DNA of 64,000 nt from DATKZH01 sp964475955 (GCA_964475955.1 CAYYZY010000001.1:54168-118167); one strand, 5' to 3'. Positions 38,590-47,999 are shown, counted from the stretch's first letter. The notes: generated by a model from the letters alone, not told the origin. Numbers and translations: made by a program.

Positions 38590-38993
38590 ACGGGTGCTAG
38601 GGGCAAGAGGTGGCGACCGTGTCCGTGGCCTGCTCGCCGCGCGAAGGGGGCGGCGGAATCGTCACAACCGGAAGCGGCCGCCGATCTCCGCCGTACCGTC
38701 CATCCTGGGCAAGCAACACACCGTCCGTAGCTTACATGGTTTCCCATCGGCGCGACGGCCCTCCACCGTGTAAAGCTTTTGTGGAACGGCAAGCTGAACG
38801 GGAAGGACCGGATGGGCCGGTCGCCAAACGCGGGATTCCGGCGCATGGCGCCCGAATCGCTCAAGTCGCCGAGCCGATCGCCGCACGCCCCCGGCTTGAC
38901 AGCCCTCGCGCGATCCGCTCTGCTCCCTGCCGTGGGACGGCCTTCCCGTTCGGCCGATTCCCTCTTCACAGGCCGGGCGAGCGGAGAGACAGC
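38590..38993. other. 400 bases without a supported gene
   Basis: Divergent space between the SpoIIE phosphatase and dapB. No RNA gene or repeat stood out; GCGGAGAG just before dapB is its ribosome site. Promoters for both genes probably lie here but no clear pair was found. Confidence 0.4.
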
Positions 38994-39785
38994 ATGAGCA
39001 CCACTCGGATCGCCATCCACGGGGCGGCCGGACGGATGGGACGACGACTCGTCGCCCTGGCCGCCGCAGACCCCGATCTGGCAATCGCCGCCGCACTCGA
39101 ATCGCCGGGCCACCCCGCCCTCGGCGAAGACGCCGGCACGCTGGCGGGCGTGGCCCCGGTGGGGACCCCGCTCTCGGCGACGCTCGAGTGCGAGGTCGAC
39201 GTGCTGATCGACTTCTCGCTGCCCGAGGGCGCCGAGGCGGTCGCCCAGCGGTGTGCCGAGCGGGGCGTAGCGCTGGTCTGCGCCACAACGGGGCTCGAGC
39301 CGGCGCAGACCGAAAAACTCCGCCAAGCGGCCGAGCGGGTGCCCGTGCTCTGGGCACCCAACATGAGCCTGGCCGTCAACCTGACGATGAAGCTCGCCCA
39401 GGTTGCCGCCGAAGCGCTCTCGGAGAACGATGCCGACGTGGAGATCCTCGAGCGCCACCACCGCTTCAAGGAGGACGCCCCCAGCGGCACGGCCCTCGAA
39501 TTCGGTCGAATCATCTCCCAGGCGATGGGCCAGTCGGTGCATCGGCAGGGGCGCGAGGGGCGTTTGGGGAGACGGCCGCACGACGAGATCGGCTACCACG
39601 CAATCCGCGTGGGCGACGATCCGGGGCAGCACACCATCGTATTCGCCATGCCCGGCGAAGCCGTGGAGCTCACCGTGCGTGCCACCAGCCGCGACTGCTA
39701 CGCCCAGGGCGCGCTGGCCGCCGCCCGGTTCCTCGTCGGCAAGCCCCCCGGCATGTACGCCATGGCCGATGTGCTGGGCCTTTGA
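38994..39785 (+). CDS. dapB: 4-hydroxy-tetrahydrodipicolinate reductase (DapB)
   Basis: 263 residues from ATG 38994. The N-terminal nucleotide-binding turn IHGAAGRMGRRLV at about 7-19, DVLIDFSLPEGAEA, and the active-site segment ILERHHRFKEDAPSGTAL at about 149-166, with the histidine pair and the lysine of DapB. DapB reduces hydroxy-tetrahydrodipicolinate with NAD(P)H on the route to diaminopimelate (for peptidoglycan) and lysine. It is a single-gene unit here. A perfect hairpin GACAGG-AA-CCTGTC (39790-39803) follows the stop. Confidence 0.96.
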   Translation: MSTTRIAIHGAAGRMGRRLVALAAADPDLAIAAALESPGHPALGEDAGTLAGVAPVGTPLSATLECEVDVLIDFSLPEGAEAVAQRCAERGVALVCATTGLEPAQTEKLRQAAERVPVLWAPNMSLAVNLTMKLAQVAAEALSENDADVEILERHHRFKEDAPSGTALEFGRIISQAMGQSVHRQGREGRLGRRPHDEIGYHAIRVGDDPGQHTIVFAMPGEAVELTVRATSRDCYAQGALAAARFLVGKPPGMYAMADVLGL

Positions 39786-39789
39786 GTCT

Positions 39790-39839
39790 GACAGGAACCT
39801 GTCAAGCCGAATAAACTGCGGAGGCGGAGAGACGCGGAG
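39790..39839. repeat. Hairpin and family F repeat after dapB
   Basis: GACAGG-AA-CCTGTC at 39790-39803 is a perfect six-pair hairpin, and GCGGAGGCGGAGAGACGCGG at about 39818-39837 is the third copy of the repeat seen at 2264-2462. No T-tract follows. Confidence 0.5.
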
Positions 39840-39975
39840 CCGGGAACCGCGCCAACGGCACGGAGCCGTCAGCGTTCAGCTTCCGGCGCTTGACCCCCAA
39901 ATGCGACTCCCCGCGATCCACCCCGCCCACCATGAACTGCCCGGGCTATCCCCGTGCAAGCCCCAAGTCGTCCCC

Positions 39976-40926
39976 TCAGGCCCCCGCCAGGCAGGCGCGC
40001 AGGTACTCGATGCTCTCGCGGGCCAGGCGCTTTGGGCCGGGGCGGTAGTCGAACACCTCGACGGAGACCCATCCCGCGTAGTCGACCGCTTCAAGCGCCG
40101 CGAAGATGGGCATGAAATCGAGGTCGCCCATGCCGGGGCCCCGCCGGTTGGGATCGTTGGCGTGGAAGTGGGCCAGGCGCGGGCCGTGCTCGCGGATCAG
40201 CTGGGGAATCGGCCGCGATTCGGTGGCCATCGCCTTGCAGTCGAGGATCAGGCGGCAACGGGGTGACTTGACCCGGTCGATCAGCTCCACGGCCTCGGCC
40301 GCCGTGGTGAGGAAGTTGTTCTCGCCCGGCGAGAGCGGCTCGAGCGCCAGGGTGACGTCGGCCGCCTCGAACTTCGGCAGGGCGCCGCGGATCACGTCGG
40401 TGGCGTAGCGCAGGGCCTCGTCGCGGGTCACGCCCGGCAGCACGTTCCGCTGCTTCGGCGAGCCGAAGATCAAGAACTTCCCGCCGAGATCGGCGCAGAA
40501 ATCGGCCAACGCGGCGAGGTACGCGGTGGTCCGGCGGCGGGTCTCCGCGTCGGGGCTCGTCAGATGGAGGCCCTCGGTTCGGGCCAACAGCCAGTGGAGC
40601 CCCACGACCTCCAGGCCCGCCTCCTCGGCCTGGCGCCGGATCCGGCGGCGCCGCTCGGGCGGCACGTCGGTCACGTAGTTGGAAATCGTGAACGGGGCGA
40701 TCTCCACGCCTTGGTATCCGCACTCGGCCGCGAAGGCGAACGCCTTCTCGAACGGCCAATCGCGGAACGTCTCGTTGCAGATGGCCAGCCGGGGGCGGAA
40801 CGGCTTCTTCCTTTCCGACCCGGCCCCCGATGCCGCCCCGCCTGCCAGGCCCCAGGCGGCCCCGACCGCGGCCGCTGCGTTTTGAAGGAAGTGCCGACGT
40901 GTGTTGGTGTTCGCGTCGCTGCTCAT
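39976..40926 (-). CDS. Tat-exported sugar phosphate isomerase/epimerase family TIM-barrel protein
   Basis: 316 residues from ATG 40926. A twin-arginine signal (TNTRRHFLQNAAAAVGAAWG) opens it. Then a xylose-isomerase-like TIM barrel: ICNETFRDWPFEKAFAFAAE, GYQGVEIAPFTISN, VGLHWLLAR, FLIFGSPKQRNVLPGVT, TLALEPLSPGENNFL (glutamate metal ligand), RLILDCKAMATE and LAHFHANDPNRRGPGMGDLD. The metal-binding Glu, Asp and His are therefore in place. Such exported barrels are common in planctomycetes and act on unknown sugars. The divergent 415-base gap leads to a PQQ-type propeller gene. Confidence 0.9.
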   Translation of the reverse strand: MSSDANTNTRRHFLQNAAAAVGAAWGLAGGAASGAGSERKKPFRPRLAICNETFRDWPFEKAFAFAAECGYQGVEIAPFTISNYVTDVPPERRRRIRRQAEEAGLEVVGLHWLLARTEGLHLTSPDAETRRRTTAYLAALADFCADLGGKFLIFGSPKQRNVLPGVTRDEALRYATDVIRGALPKFEAADVTLALEPLSPGENNFLTTAAEAVELIDRVKSPRCRLILDCKAMATESRPIPQLIREHGPRLAHFHANDPNRRGPGMGDLDFMPIFAALEAVDYAGWVSVEVFDYRPGPKRLARESIEYLRACLAGA

Positions 40927-41131
40927 GAACGTGCCTCCCCCTTTGGCCGATGCGTGCGTCGCCGTGTGTGCGGGCCCACTGTGTCCCGCGACCGGGTTCC
41001 ATTGTAGATCGGGTGCACCGGGAAAGAAACGGAACCGTGGGAGATTCGCTTGCTCGTAGTGACCCGTTCATCAGGTCGAGGTGGCGCTCAGTTCTCCTGC
41101 GTTGGCTTTCACCGTCGCGGGGGATTATCAT

Positions 41132-41157
41132 GGCCGGAAGGCACGGCCGGAAGGCAC
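41132..41157. repeat. 13-base tandem repeat in a divergent promoter region
   Basis: GGCCGGAAGGCAC occurs twice head to tail. The surrounding gap (40927-41341) holds no supported gene; GCAGGAGGAAAAGC at its right end is the ribosome site of the next gene. Confidence 0.6.
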
Positions 41158-41341
41158 GGCGCGGCGGCTCGTCGTTCCGGCGGCGCGACCTGACCCCGGT
41201 TCCGTCCGCCGCGAAGCCTACCGGGGGCTCGACCGGCTCCTGAAGTCAAACCATTAACCGCCATCAATCGGTAGGGTGGGGCGAGGTACGAGAGCCACCC
41301 TACCGGCGAAACCTTACGTTACCCGCAGGAGGAAAAGCAAC

Positions 41342-44014
41342 ATGTCGCACGCGGCCAAAGCGAAGGGGCAGACGCTCTCGTTCTCGTGGGCTCTCGTTCT
41401 CCTGATCGCGGCGGGCGCCGCCGCCGAGGACTGGACGCAGTTCAAGTACGACGCCCGGCACTCGGGCAACGCGCCCGAGCGGGCCGTGGCGCCGCCCCTG
41501 GGGCTCGTGGGAGCCGTGCCGCTTTCGGACGCCGTGCTCACCGCCCCGGTCGTGGCCGACGGACGTCTCTACGCCGTCGACGCCTCCGGCGTGGCCGCCT
41601 GCTTCGACGCCGAGACGCTCGCGCCCCTCTGGAAGCACGCCACGGGCGGCGGGCCGGCCAACGTGAACAACGTCTCCTCGCCGGCCGTGGTCGACGGCTT
41701 CCTCCACTTCGGCACGACCGCCGGAGTCTACTACGTGCTCGACGCGGCCGACGGCAAGCTCGTGCGCACGATCCCTTGCGGCGAGCCGGTCTTCAGCACG
41801 CCGGTCGTCAGCGACGGCCGGGTCTACTTCGCCACGCTCGGCTCGCGCGTCTACGCCCTCCAGCCCGACGGCACGCCCGTCTGGACCTGGGATTTCGTCA
41901 CGGAAGTGATGGGCTTCGACGGCGACCGCTGGAACGGCGCCGACTGGCTCGCGCACAAGCAGGGCCGCGTCAATTGGAAGGACTCGTTCTGCTGCTCGAT
42001 GAACCTGGCCGCCCACGGGAAGACGCTCGTGCTCCCCGCGGGCGGGCGGACCGTCTTCCTGGAAGACACCGGCGACGAAGCGGCCCTTCGCGCGATCGGA
42101 CTCGTGCCGCCTTATGCGGGCAGGGAGTACCCGGCCACTTTCGGGCAGAGCATCGGCCGGGACGGGGCCGTCTATCGCCAGTGGCACCGCCGCGACAACG
42201 CCGGCCGGGTCGAGATCCTGCGGCTGGTGGACGGGGAAGTCGAGACCGACTTCGTCCCCGGCACGCAGACCGCCATCAACCTGCCCGGCCTCTTGAGCTT
42301 TTGCTCCGTGAGCCTGCGCGGCGACGACGTGTACCGCTGCCGTCCCGAGCGGGACTTCGGCTTCTGCCGCCATGCGGCCGGCGAGGAAGAACCAAAGAAC
42401 CTCGGCGCGTACCCGTCGATCGCGCCGCCGATCCTCGCGGGCGGGCACGGCGTGTGCGGCGGGCTCGACGGCAAGCTCTACGTCGTGCCGCTTTCGGGCG
42501 AGGGCGAGGGGTGGTCGTTCGCCACGGCGTTCGGCGCGCCGATCTCCGCGCCCGCCTGCGTGTGCGACGGCCGCATCTACTTCGGCTGCGACGACGGCTA
42601 CCTCTACGTGCTCAGGCCCGAGGGAGATGCCCCGCTCCCCACCCGAGATCTCGAACTGTGGAAAGCGCGAACCCCGTTGAGCAGCAAGCTGGCGTCGGCC
42701 GAGTACGACTGGTTCACCAACCACGCCGACTTCGCCAACACGAACGCCAACGCCCAGGGGGCCGAGCCGCCGTTTACGATCAAGTGGATTCGCCGCTACG
42801 AGGGGACCTTCAAGCACCTGCCCACGTGCGGCGGCGGGCGCGTCTACACGCACACGGCCGAAGGCCAGATCTTCGCCTGCGAGCAGGAGACGGGCCGGCT
42901 CTTGTGGCGGCGCTACTGGCCCCACGTGCACCTCTCGTTCACCGCCCCGCTCTACTACCGGGAGCGGCTGCTCTTGCCGCAGGCCGGAATGAAACAGTCG
43001 CGGCTCCGCTGCCTCGACGCCCGAACCGGCAAGCTCCTCTGGGAGGCCCCCTTCACGGGCTCGCCGAGCTGGAGCCGCCAGGCCCCGCCGGTCGTGCACG
43101 ACAACCTGGTCATCTACATGTTCGGTTCCGGCACGTACGCCCCGCAGGGAACCGACAAGTTCTTTCTCCAGAAGGGCGAGCCCGAGCCCGACCCGCGGGG
43201 CCGCCAGGTGATGAGCTTTATATACGGCCACAACAACCCCTACTACCCCGACGACAACCGCCCGATCATTCGGGCCTGGAACCTCGAGACGGGCGAAGCG
43301 GTGTGGAGCCGCGACTTCTCCGAACTCGGCTCCGGCGGCAACGACTCGGGCCTCTGCCTGATGGACGGCACCCTGTACTACTCCACCTTCTTCGGTTACG
43401 CCGCCAAGCGCCGCGGCGAACCCGGCCCCCGCGGACTCACCGCCGCGCTGGAGCCCAACACCGGTAAGGTCCTCTGGAAGACGACCGACTACTACGTGAC
43501 CGCCGGCTGCACGATTTCGGGCCGCGACGGGCGCCTCTACGTCGGCGGGTACAACCGGCCCCACGAGGGAACCGACAACCGCTACGTCTGGTGCCTCGAC
43601 GCGCGCGACGGCTCGCTCATCTGGCAGTCGGAGCCGGTCAAGTCGTCGGTCAACGTGATCAGCGTCGGCCGCGACCACCTCTTCTCCAACGCCTCGGGAG
43701 GCGACGGCCACGTGCTCGACCGCCAAACGGGCAAGATCCTCTCCCGATTCAACTTCGGCTACGCCTGCACCCGGTTCAGCGTCTCCGAGCCCTACGTGCT
43801 GGGCTCGAACATGGACATGATCGACATGTCCCGGGGCAACCGGCTGGTGACCACCGGCCCGGCCATCGACAGCCGCGAGTGCGTCGGCGGGGTCGTCTCC
43901 AACGGCCGCATCTTCTACACCTCGCAGGCCAGCGGGCTCCAGGTGTCGCTCGTCTACGGCGAGGAGGCGGCCGCGGCGAAGCGCGCGTGGCAAGGCCCCG
44001 GTCTTGAGAACTGA
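41342..44014 (+). CDS. Exported PQQ-type beta-propeller protein
   Basis: 890 residues from ATG 41342. Signal peptide SFSWALVLLIAAGAAAEDW, then many blades with the W-x-[WF]/AxDxxTGxxxW pattern of PQQ-like propellers: YALQPDGTPVWTWDF, FACEQETGRLLWRRYW, RCLDARTGKLLWEAPF, RAWNLETGEAVWSRDF, LEPNTGKVLWKTTDYY, CLDARDGSLIWQSEP. Such proteins either bind pyrroloquinoline quinone as dehydrogenases or, more often in planctomycetes, act as non-enzymatic scaffolds like BamB. The acidic and cysteine-pair marks of a quinoprotein dehydrogenase were not seen, so a scaffold role is likelier. Confidence 0.85.
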   Translation: MSHAAKAKGQTLSFSWALVLLIAAGAAAEDWTQFKYDARHSGNAPERAVAPPLGLVGAVPLSDAVLTAPVVADGRLYAVDASGVAACFDAETLAPLWKHATGGGPANVNNVSSPAVVDGFLHFGTTAGVYYVLDAADGKLVRTIPCGEPVFSTPVVSDGRVYFATLGSRVYALQPDGTPVWTWDFVTEVMGFDGDRWNGADWLAHKQGRVNWKDSFCCSMNLAAHGKTLVLPAGGRTVFLEDTGDEAALRAIGLVPPYAGREYPATFGQSIGRDGAVYRQWHRRDNAGRVEILRLVDGEVETDFVPGTQTAINLPGLLSFCSVSLRGDDVYRCRPERDFGFCRHAAGEEEPKNLGAYPSIAPPILAGGHGVCGGLDGKLYVVPLSGEGEGWSFATAFGAPISAPACVCDGRIYFGCDDGYLYVLRPEGDAPLPTRDLELWKARTPLSSKLASAEYDWFTNHADFANTNANAQGAEPPFTIKWIRRYEGTFKHLPTCGGGRVYTHTAEGQIFACEQETGRLLWRRYWPHVHLSFTAPLYYRERLLLPQAGMKQSRLRCLDARTGKLLWEAPFTGSPSWSRQAPPVVHDNLVIYMFGSGTYAPQGTDKFFLQKGEPEPDPRGRQVMSFIYGHNNPYYPDDNRPIIRAWNLETGEAVWSRDFSELGSGGNDSGLCLMDGTLYYSTFFGYAAKRRGEPGPRGLTAALEPNTGKVLWKTTDYYVTAGCTISGRDGRLYVGGYNRPHEGTDNRYVWCLDARDGSLIWQSEPVKSSVNVISVGRDHLFSNASGGDGHVLDRQTGKILSRFNFGYACTRFSVSEPYVLGSNMDMIDMSRGNRLVTTGPAIDSRECVGGVVSNGRIFYTSQASGLQVSLVYGEEAAAAKRAWQGPGLEN

Positions 44015-44169
44015 ATGACGGGGCGCTGTTTCCGCGGCCCGGTCGGAACCGACGCCGAATCCCGCGAACTTGGCCGTTTACAGCGGCTCGCCGCCCAACC
44101 AGAATGAAGCCTGGGGAGCCGGGCACGGGCTCCCGGGCCACGAGTAGGGCCGCAGTCGCCGCTTTTCGC

Positions 44170-44210
44170 CCCGCCGATAGACGCCCGATCGCGGAGCGAA
44201 CGACGACGCT
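44170..44210. repeat. Palindromic repeat family D, partial copy 3
   Basis: GATCGCGGAGCGAACGACGAC matches the right arm of the copy at 14905-14953; the left arm is degenerate (TTTTCGCCCCGCCGAT). Confidence 0.6.
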
Positions 44211-44236
44211 CCGGGTTTTGCCGGTGCTGGGCTTTA

Positions 44237-44347
44237 TCGGAGAACTCGTAGGATGGGTGCTTGCACCCACGCGGAGACCGCGGTTTTCCGGCGTGCGTGC
44301 AAGCACCCTACAGACCGCCTTGCCCCGGCCGTTTTCCGACAGAGCCT
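44237..44347. repeat. Palindromic dispersed repeat, family A, copy 2 (inverted)
   Basis: The reverse complement aligns almost base for base with the copy at 3827-3940: GCACGCACGCCGGAAAACCG and TCTCCGCGTGGGTGCAAGCA are shared, as are the ends TTTTCCGACAG and GGCCT/GCCT. Together with partial repeat D it fills 44015-44384, which has no gene. Confidence 0.85.
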
Positions 44348-44384
44348 AACCCTCGTTGCGCGACCTTGAAACAGGAGACGTCTC

Positions 44385-45278
44385 ATGAGCACGTTGTCCC
44401 CCTTCGTGGCGATCTTGCCGTTGATGATCGCCGCCGGTCCCCGCGCCGTCGAGACCGAGGCGACCCTCGACGGCCCCGCGCAATTCATCACCATCGAACG
44501 ACCGGGCCGGCCGCCGCTGGTGCTGCTCGCTTCGGAAGACGTCCTGGCGCGGGACGCCCTGAAAGGCACCTGGGAGGTCTCCTACCTGGAGCACGAAGGT
44601 CGGCCGCGTCCGGACCTTGCCCCCGACCTGCGCATGCGGTTCACGCGCGGCAGGCTGGAGCTCGTGCAGCAGGACCGGCCCCCGATGATCGTGGCCTACC
44701 ACCTCGGCCTCGATGCGCATCCGCCGCAGTTCACGTGGGTCCTCCGCCACCAGCACGGCATCGCCCTGCAAAGGGGAGTCTACTGGCTGGAGGGAGATAC
44801 GCTGATGCTTTGCCTGTCGTCGGTGGACCGGCAGCGGGCGAACGATTTCATCACGCAGCCGGGCGACGGCCGGACCCTGTTCGTGATGGAGCGGATCGCC
44901 TCGGACGGCCCTCCCCCGTCGCCCGACGCTCCCTGGTCGTCGCTTGGGGTCTTCCGCCTTATCAGGCCCGGCCACTCCGAGGCGGGTTCCATGGTCCGGC
45001 TCGCCGCCAATCGAGCGGGCCAGGTGATGGGGGAGTCGTACGATCTGGCGGCCGGCGGCAAACAGGCGCTGGTGGGTTCGATCGACCGCGAAGAATCGCG
45101 GATCTTCTGGCACGCCCCCGACGCCGCGCCCGTCATGGAAACCGGCCTGGAGAGCTTCGGGCGCGAGGCCGCCGAAGTGCTGGTCCACCATGAGGACGGC
45201 CGCACCGAAGCCTTGGCCATGACCCCCGTCTTCGCGCCTTTCGGCGGCGAGCGTTCGCGGGACTCAGCCCCTCAATAG
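44385..45278 (+). CDS. TIGR03067-domain secreted protein
   Basis: 297 residues from ATG 44385 with an AGGAGACG ribosome site. A short hydrophobic N-terminus (LSPFVAILPLMIAAGP) may be a signal. Residues 60-165 follow TIGR03067: LKGTWEVSYLEHEGRPRPDL, LRMRFTRGRLELVQQ, GVYWLEGDTLMLCLSSV, FITQPGDGRTLFVMER. This lipocalin-like domain is much expanded in planctomycetes and its function is unknown. The remaining 120 residues are a different beta-rich domain. Its end overlaps the convergent next gene by seven bases. Confidence 0.85.
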   Translation: MSTLSPFVAILPLMIAAGPRAVETEATLDGPAQFITIERPGRPPLVLLASEDVLARDALKGTWEVSYLEHEGRPRPDLAPDLRMRFTRGRLELVQQDRPPMIVAYHLGLDAHPPQFTWVLRHQHGIALQRGVYWLEGDTLMLCLSSVDRQRANDFITQPGDGRTLFVMERIASDGPPPSPDAPWSSLGVFRLIRPGHSEAGSMVRLAANRAGQVMGESYDLAAGGKQALVGSIDREESRIFWHAPDAAPVMETGLESFGREAAEVLVHHEDGRTEALAMTPVFAPFGGERSRDSAPQ

Positions 45279-45973
45279 GCGCCGCAATCGCAGGGAACCG
45301 GCGCGACGCCGCCGCACGTGAGACACCCGCACCCCTGCCAACCGGGTGCCAACACGTACCGGCCGTTCTCGACCGTCCACGAGTAACCCCAGGTATGGCC
45401 GACCGGGAGGAACCTGGCGGGGCCCGGCTCCCAGGTGTTTCCACGTTGGGCGTTCTTGAGGTGGACCTGCTCCCAGCGCTGCCCGGTCTCGAGGTTGTAG
45501 ATCGTCGGGTGTTCGGCCGTGGTGTTTACGGGCCACTGGTCATCGGGGCCGAGCTGTACGTAGATGATCCGCCCGTATTGTTCCACCTCGTTGGCCAGGT
45601 CGGGGTACAGCTTGTCGAGCTTCCGGCGCGCCTCTTCCGTGGTGGCGCGGATGTCGAGCCGCCGGGCTTCCAGGGTCGTCCCTACGCCCAAGGCGTACCA
45701 GAAGTCCCCGTCGGTCTGCACGTAGCTCCACACCCGGCGATTCAAACGGGAACTGAAGTGGCTGTACACGCAGCCCGGCTTCAGCTCTTCGGCGGGCGTG
45801 GCCGCCATTTCTTCCCGGATCGGGTCCCATCGGAGGAAGTCGCGGCCGTCGTCGGCCCGCGCGCGGCACGCAGGCTCCAGACCGGTCCCGGCCGCCGCCA
45901 ACACGAACAGGAGAGCCACCAGCGCCGAGTGGAACGGAACGCGGTTGTCGAAAGAAGGGGCGGAAGTGGTCAT
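45272..45973 (-). CDS. Secreted hypothetical protein with a Cys-rich tail
   Basis: 233 residues from ATG 45973. Signal peptide SALVALLFVLAAAGTGLEPA. The body is a mixed fold with Tyr/Trp-rich strands (RVWSYVQTDGDFWYALGVGT, HTWGYSWTVENGRYVLAPGW) and a helical middle (EEARRKLDKLYPDLANEVEQ). The last 20 residues carry six cysteines (GCGCLTCGGVAPVPCDCGAY), suggesting disulfides or metal. No family was recognised. The 970 bases upstream hold only a remnant gene and a repeat. Confidence 0.7.
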   Translation of the reverse strand: MTTSAPSFDNRVPFHSALVALLFVLAAAGTGLEPACRARADDGRDFLRWDPIREEMAATPAEELKPGCVYSHFSSRLNRRVWSYVQTDGDFWYALGVGTTLEARRLDIRATTEEARRKLDKLYPDLANEVEQYGRIIYVQLGPDDQWPVNTTAEHPTIYNLETGQRWEQVHLKNAQRGNTWEPGPARFLPVGHTWGYSWTVENGRYVLAPGWQGCGCLTCGGVAPVPCDCGAY

Positions 45974-46171
45974 GGTGAGTGACTCCGGACGATGCCAGGC
46001 GCGGACGACGATTCGAGGGACCCGCTCCGCGGTCGTCCGTCGGTCGGATCCCGGCAATCCATGCCAGGGGAGCAACCGGCAAACGCCTCAGGAAGCGTCC
46101 GGCCGTTGCGGGCAGGCCCCGGTAGACATATCGACCTCTCCCATGGCCCCGGCACGACGTTTCGCGCCGAG

Positions 46172-46435
46172 ATGGGGTTCTTTCGGTTTTTCGGCGCAGG
46201 CACCGCCTCCACGCCGCCGCCCGGAAACGCCCGGGGGGGGCAGGCATGCCTCCAGTAGGGAGGTTGCCGATTCCCGGCCGCGGAGGCCCGCGCGGTCGGC
46301 TCCGAACGGCGAAAGGTCCGCTACCAGGAACGCGGCGCCATGGCCATGAACGTCCACACCATCCGGGACGAGATGGCCCAAGCGACCAGCGACATGCGCC
46401 GCCTGATGACCGAACGCTACCAAATTGAATTCTGA
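46172..46435 (+). pseudogene. Small reading frame interrupted by one TAG, unknown
   Basis: From ATG 46172, MGFFRFFGAGTASTPPPGNA runs into a G-run and a TAG at 46256-46258; the same frame then continues with a protein-like sequence FPAAEARAVGSERRKVRYQE, MNVHTIRDEMAQATSDMRRL, MTERYQIEF to a TGA at 46433. The second part has strong helix character and GC-rich third positions. It could be a short gene starting at 46340, a gene hit by a nonsense or indel change near the G8 run (46232-46239), or the tail of a lost larger gene. No function is proposed. Confidence 0.4.
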
Positions 46436-46679
46436 CGCTCCCCCGGCCGACGCCGATCCCGGAATCGCGCTTGAGAAAACCGGCAGGAAGCTGGCTCACT
46501 GCTCTTCCCGTGGAACGCGAAAGTCGACCGTGGCCGCGAGGATCACGAAGACAACTTTTGTGCCCTATCGTGCTTTTCGTGGCCATGATCCCCTCGGCCC
46601 GCCTGGCACGCACTCCCGGTTGCACAAACTCCCAGATTGACGATACTAAATGATCGTGCGCGGCTCGCTCACACGAGTT

Positions 46680-46748
46680 GTAGGGAACGCCCTCCGCGGC
46701 GTTCCGCCTCCCCGGGAATTTCGGAACGGCGCAGAGGCCGTTCCCTAC
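46680..46748. repeat. Palindromic repeat family B, full copy
   Basis: GTAGGGAACGCC at the left end and GGCCGTTCCCTAC at the right pair with each other; inner arms GGCGTTCCG and CGGAACGGC pair too, around a CCTCCCCGGGAATTT centre. Shorter relatives are at 24044-24071 and 9623-9636. No gene is present between 46436 and 46940. Confidence 0.8.
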
Positions 46749-46940
46749 AGCGGCAGCAAGCGCGCTATGGAACCGCGCATGGTGATTTAGACCCATGCCC
46801 GGGCTTCCGGCCGGCGCCGGTGGCCGGCCAAGGTCGATGGCCCGCAGTGCGGCCCCAACGCGCGGAGTCGAGCGTCGGCCTTCCACGCGTCTCCGCACTG
46901 CCCGGGCGCACCCCGCTGAGACATCGACAAGGGAGCAACG

Positions 46941-47999
46941 ATGGAACCCACCGCCCAAGCCTTCTTCGAGCGGCTTCTGGAAACGCCCAGCCCTTCGGGT
47001 TTCGAAAGCCCGTTGCAGCAGGAGGTGCGCGTCTACGCCTCGGAGTTCGCCGACGAAGTCCGCACCGACGTTCACGGCAACGTGATGGCCGTGAAGAACC
47101 CCGAGGCCCCGCTTCGGGTGATGCTGGCCGGGCACTCCGACCAGATCGGGCTCATCGTCAGCCACATCGACGACCAGGGATTCCTCTACATCCTGGCCAT
47201 CGGCGGCTGGGACCCCCAGATGCTGGTCGGCCAGCGCATGGTCGTGTGGACCGCCGACGGCCCGGTGCCGGGCGTCATCTCCCGCAAGCCGATCCACCTG
47301 CTCACCGAAGAAGAGCGCAAGCAGGTGCCCAAGCTGAAGGATTTGTGGTTGGACATCGGCGCGGCCAGCAAAGAGGAGGTCGAAAAGCGAGTTCGCATCG
47401 GCGATCCGGTCACCGTGGAGCTGACCTACCGCGAGTTGCCCAACCAGCGAGTCGCCTCGCCCGCCATGGATGACAAGTGCGGCCTCTGGGTGGTGATGGA
47501 AGCGCTGCGCCGTGCCGACGCCACAAAGCTCGATTGCGCGCTGTACGCCGTTTCCACCGTGCAGGAGGAAGTCGGCCTGCGCGGGGCCCGCACCAGTGCG
47601 TTCGGCATCGATCCGCACGTCGGCGTAGCCGTCGACGTGACCCACGCCACCGACTGCCCCACTATCGAGAAGAAAGAAGAGGGCGACGTCAAACTGGGCA
47701 AGGGCCCGGTGATCTATCGCGGTCCCAACATGAACCCCCAAGTGGTCGATCAGCTCCTCGCTGCCGCCGCCGACCACCAGATTTCCCACCAAATGGCGGC
47801 CTGCGGACGAGCCACTCCGACCGACGCGAACTCGATTCAGGTCAACCGGGCGGGCGTCGCCGCCGGCCTGGTCAGCATCCCCAACCGCTACATGCACAGC
47901 CCGGTCGAGATGATCTCGCTGGAGGACATCGACGCAGCGGCCGACCTGCTGGCTCGCTTCGCCGAAGGGCTGAACCCCGAGATCGACTTCACGCCGTAG
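46941..47999 (+). CDS. M42-family metallopeptidase (glutamyl aminopeptidase type)
   Basis: 352 residues from ATG 46941. The first zinc-ligand histidine is in VMLAGHSDQIGLIV at about 60-73, the bridging aspartate in SPAMDDKCGLWV at about 174-185, and the catalytic glutamates in VQEEVGLRGART at about 212-223; a zinc aspartate sits in VAVDVTHATDCP and the last histidine in PNRYMHSPVEMISLED. This is the full M42 set. These enzymes form dodecameric tetrahedral complexes that trim peptides from the N-terminus in the cytoplasm. The gene stands alone upstream of the chaperonin cluster. Confidence 0.95.
   Translation: MEPTAQAFFERLLETPSPSGFESPLQQEVRVYASEFADEVRTDVHGNVMAVKNPEAPLRVMLAGHSDQIGLIVSHIDDQGFLYILAIGGWDPQMLVGQRMVVWTADGPVPGVISRKPIHLLTEEERKQVPKLKDLWLDIGAASKEEVEKRVRIGDPVTVELTYRELPNQRVASPAMDDKCGLWVVMEALRRADATKLDCALYAVSTVQEEVGLRGARTSAFGIDPHVGVAVDVTHATDCPTIEKKEEGDVKLGKGPVIYRGPNMNPQVVDQLLAAAADHQISHQMAACGRATPTDANSIQVNRAGVAAGLVSIPNRYMHSPVEMISLEDIDAAADLLARFAEGLNPEIDFTP

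Noticed and set aside
41300..43993. Antisense open frame of 897 codons over the PQQ-type propeller
   Set aside because: No recognisable motif; the sense frame shows repeated propeller blades.
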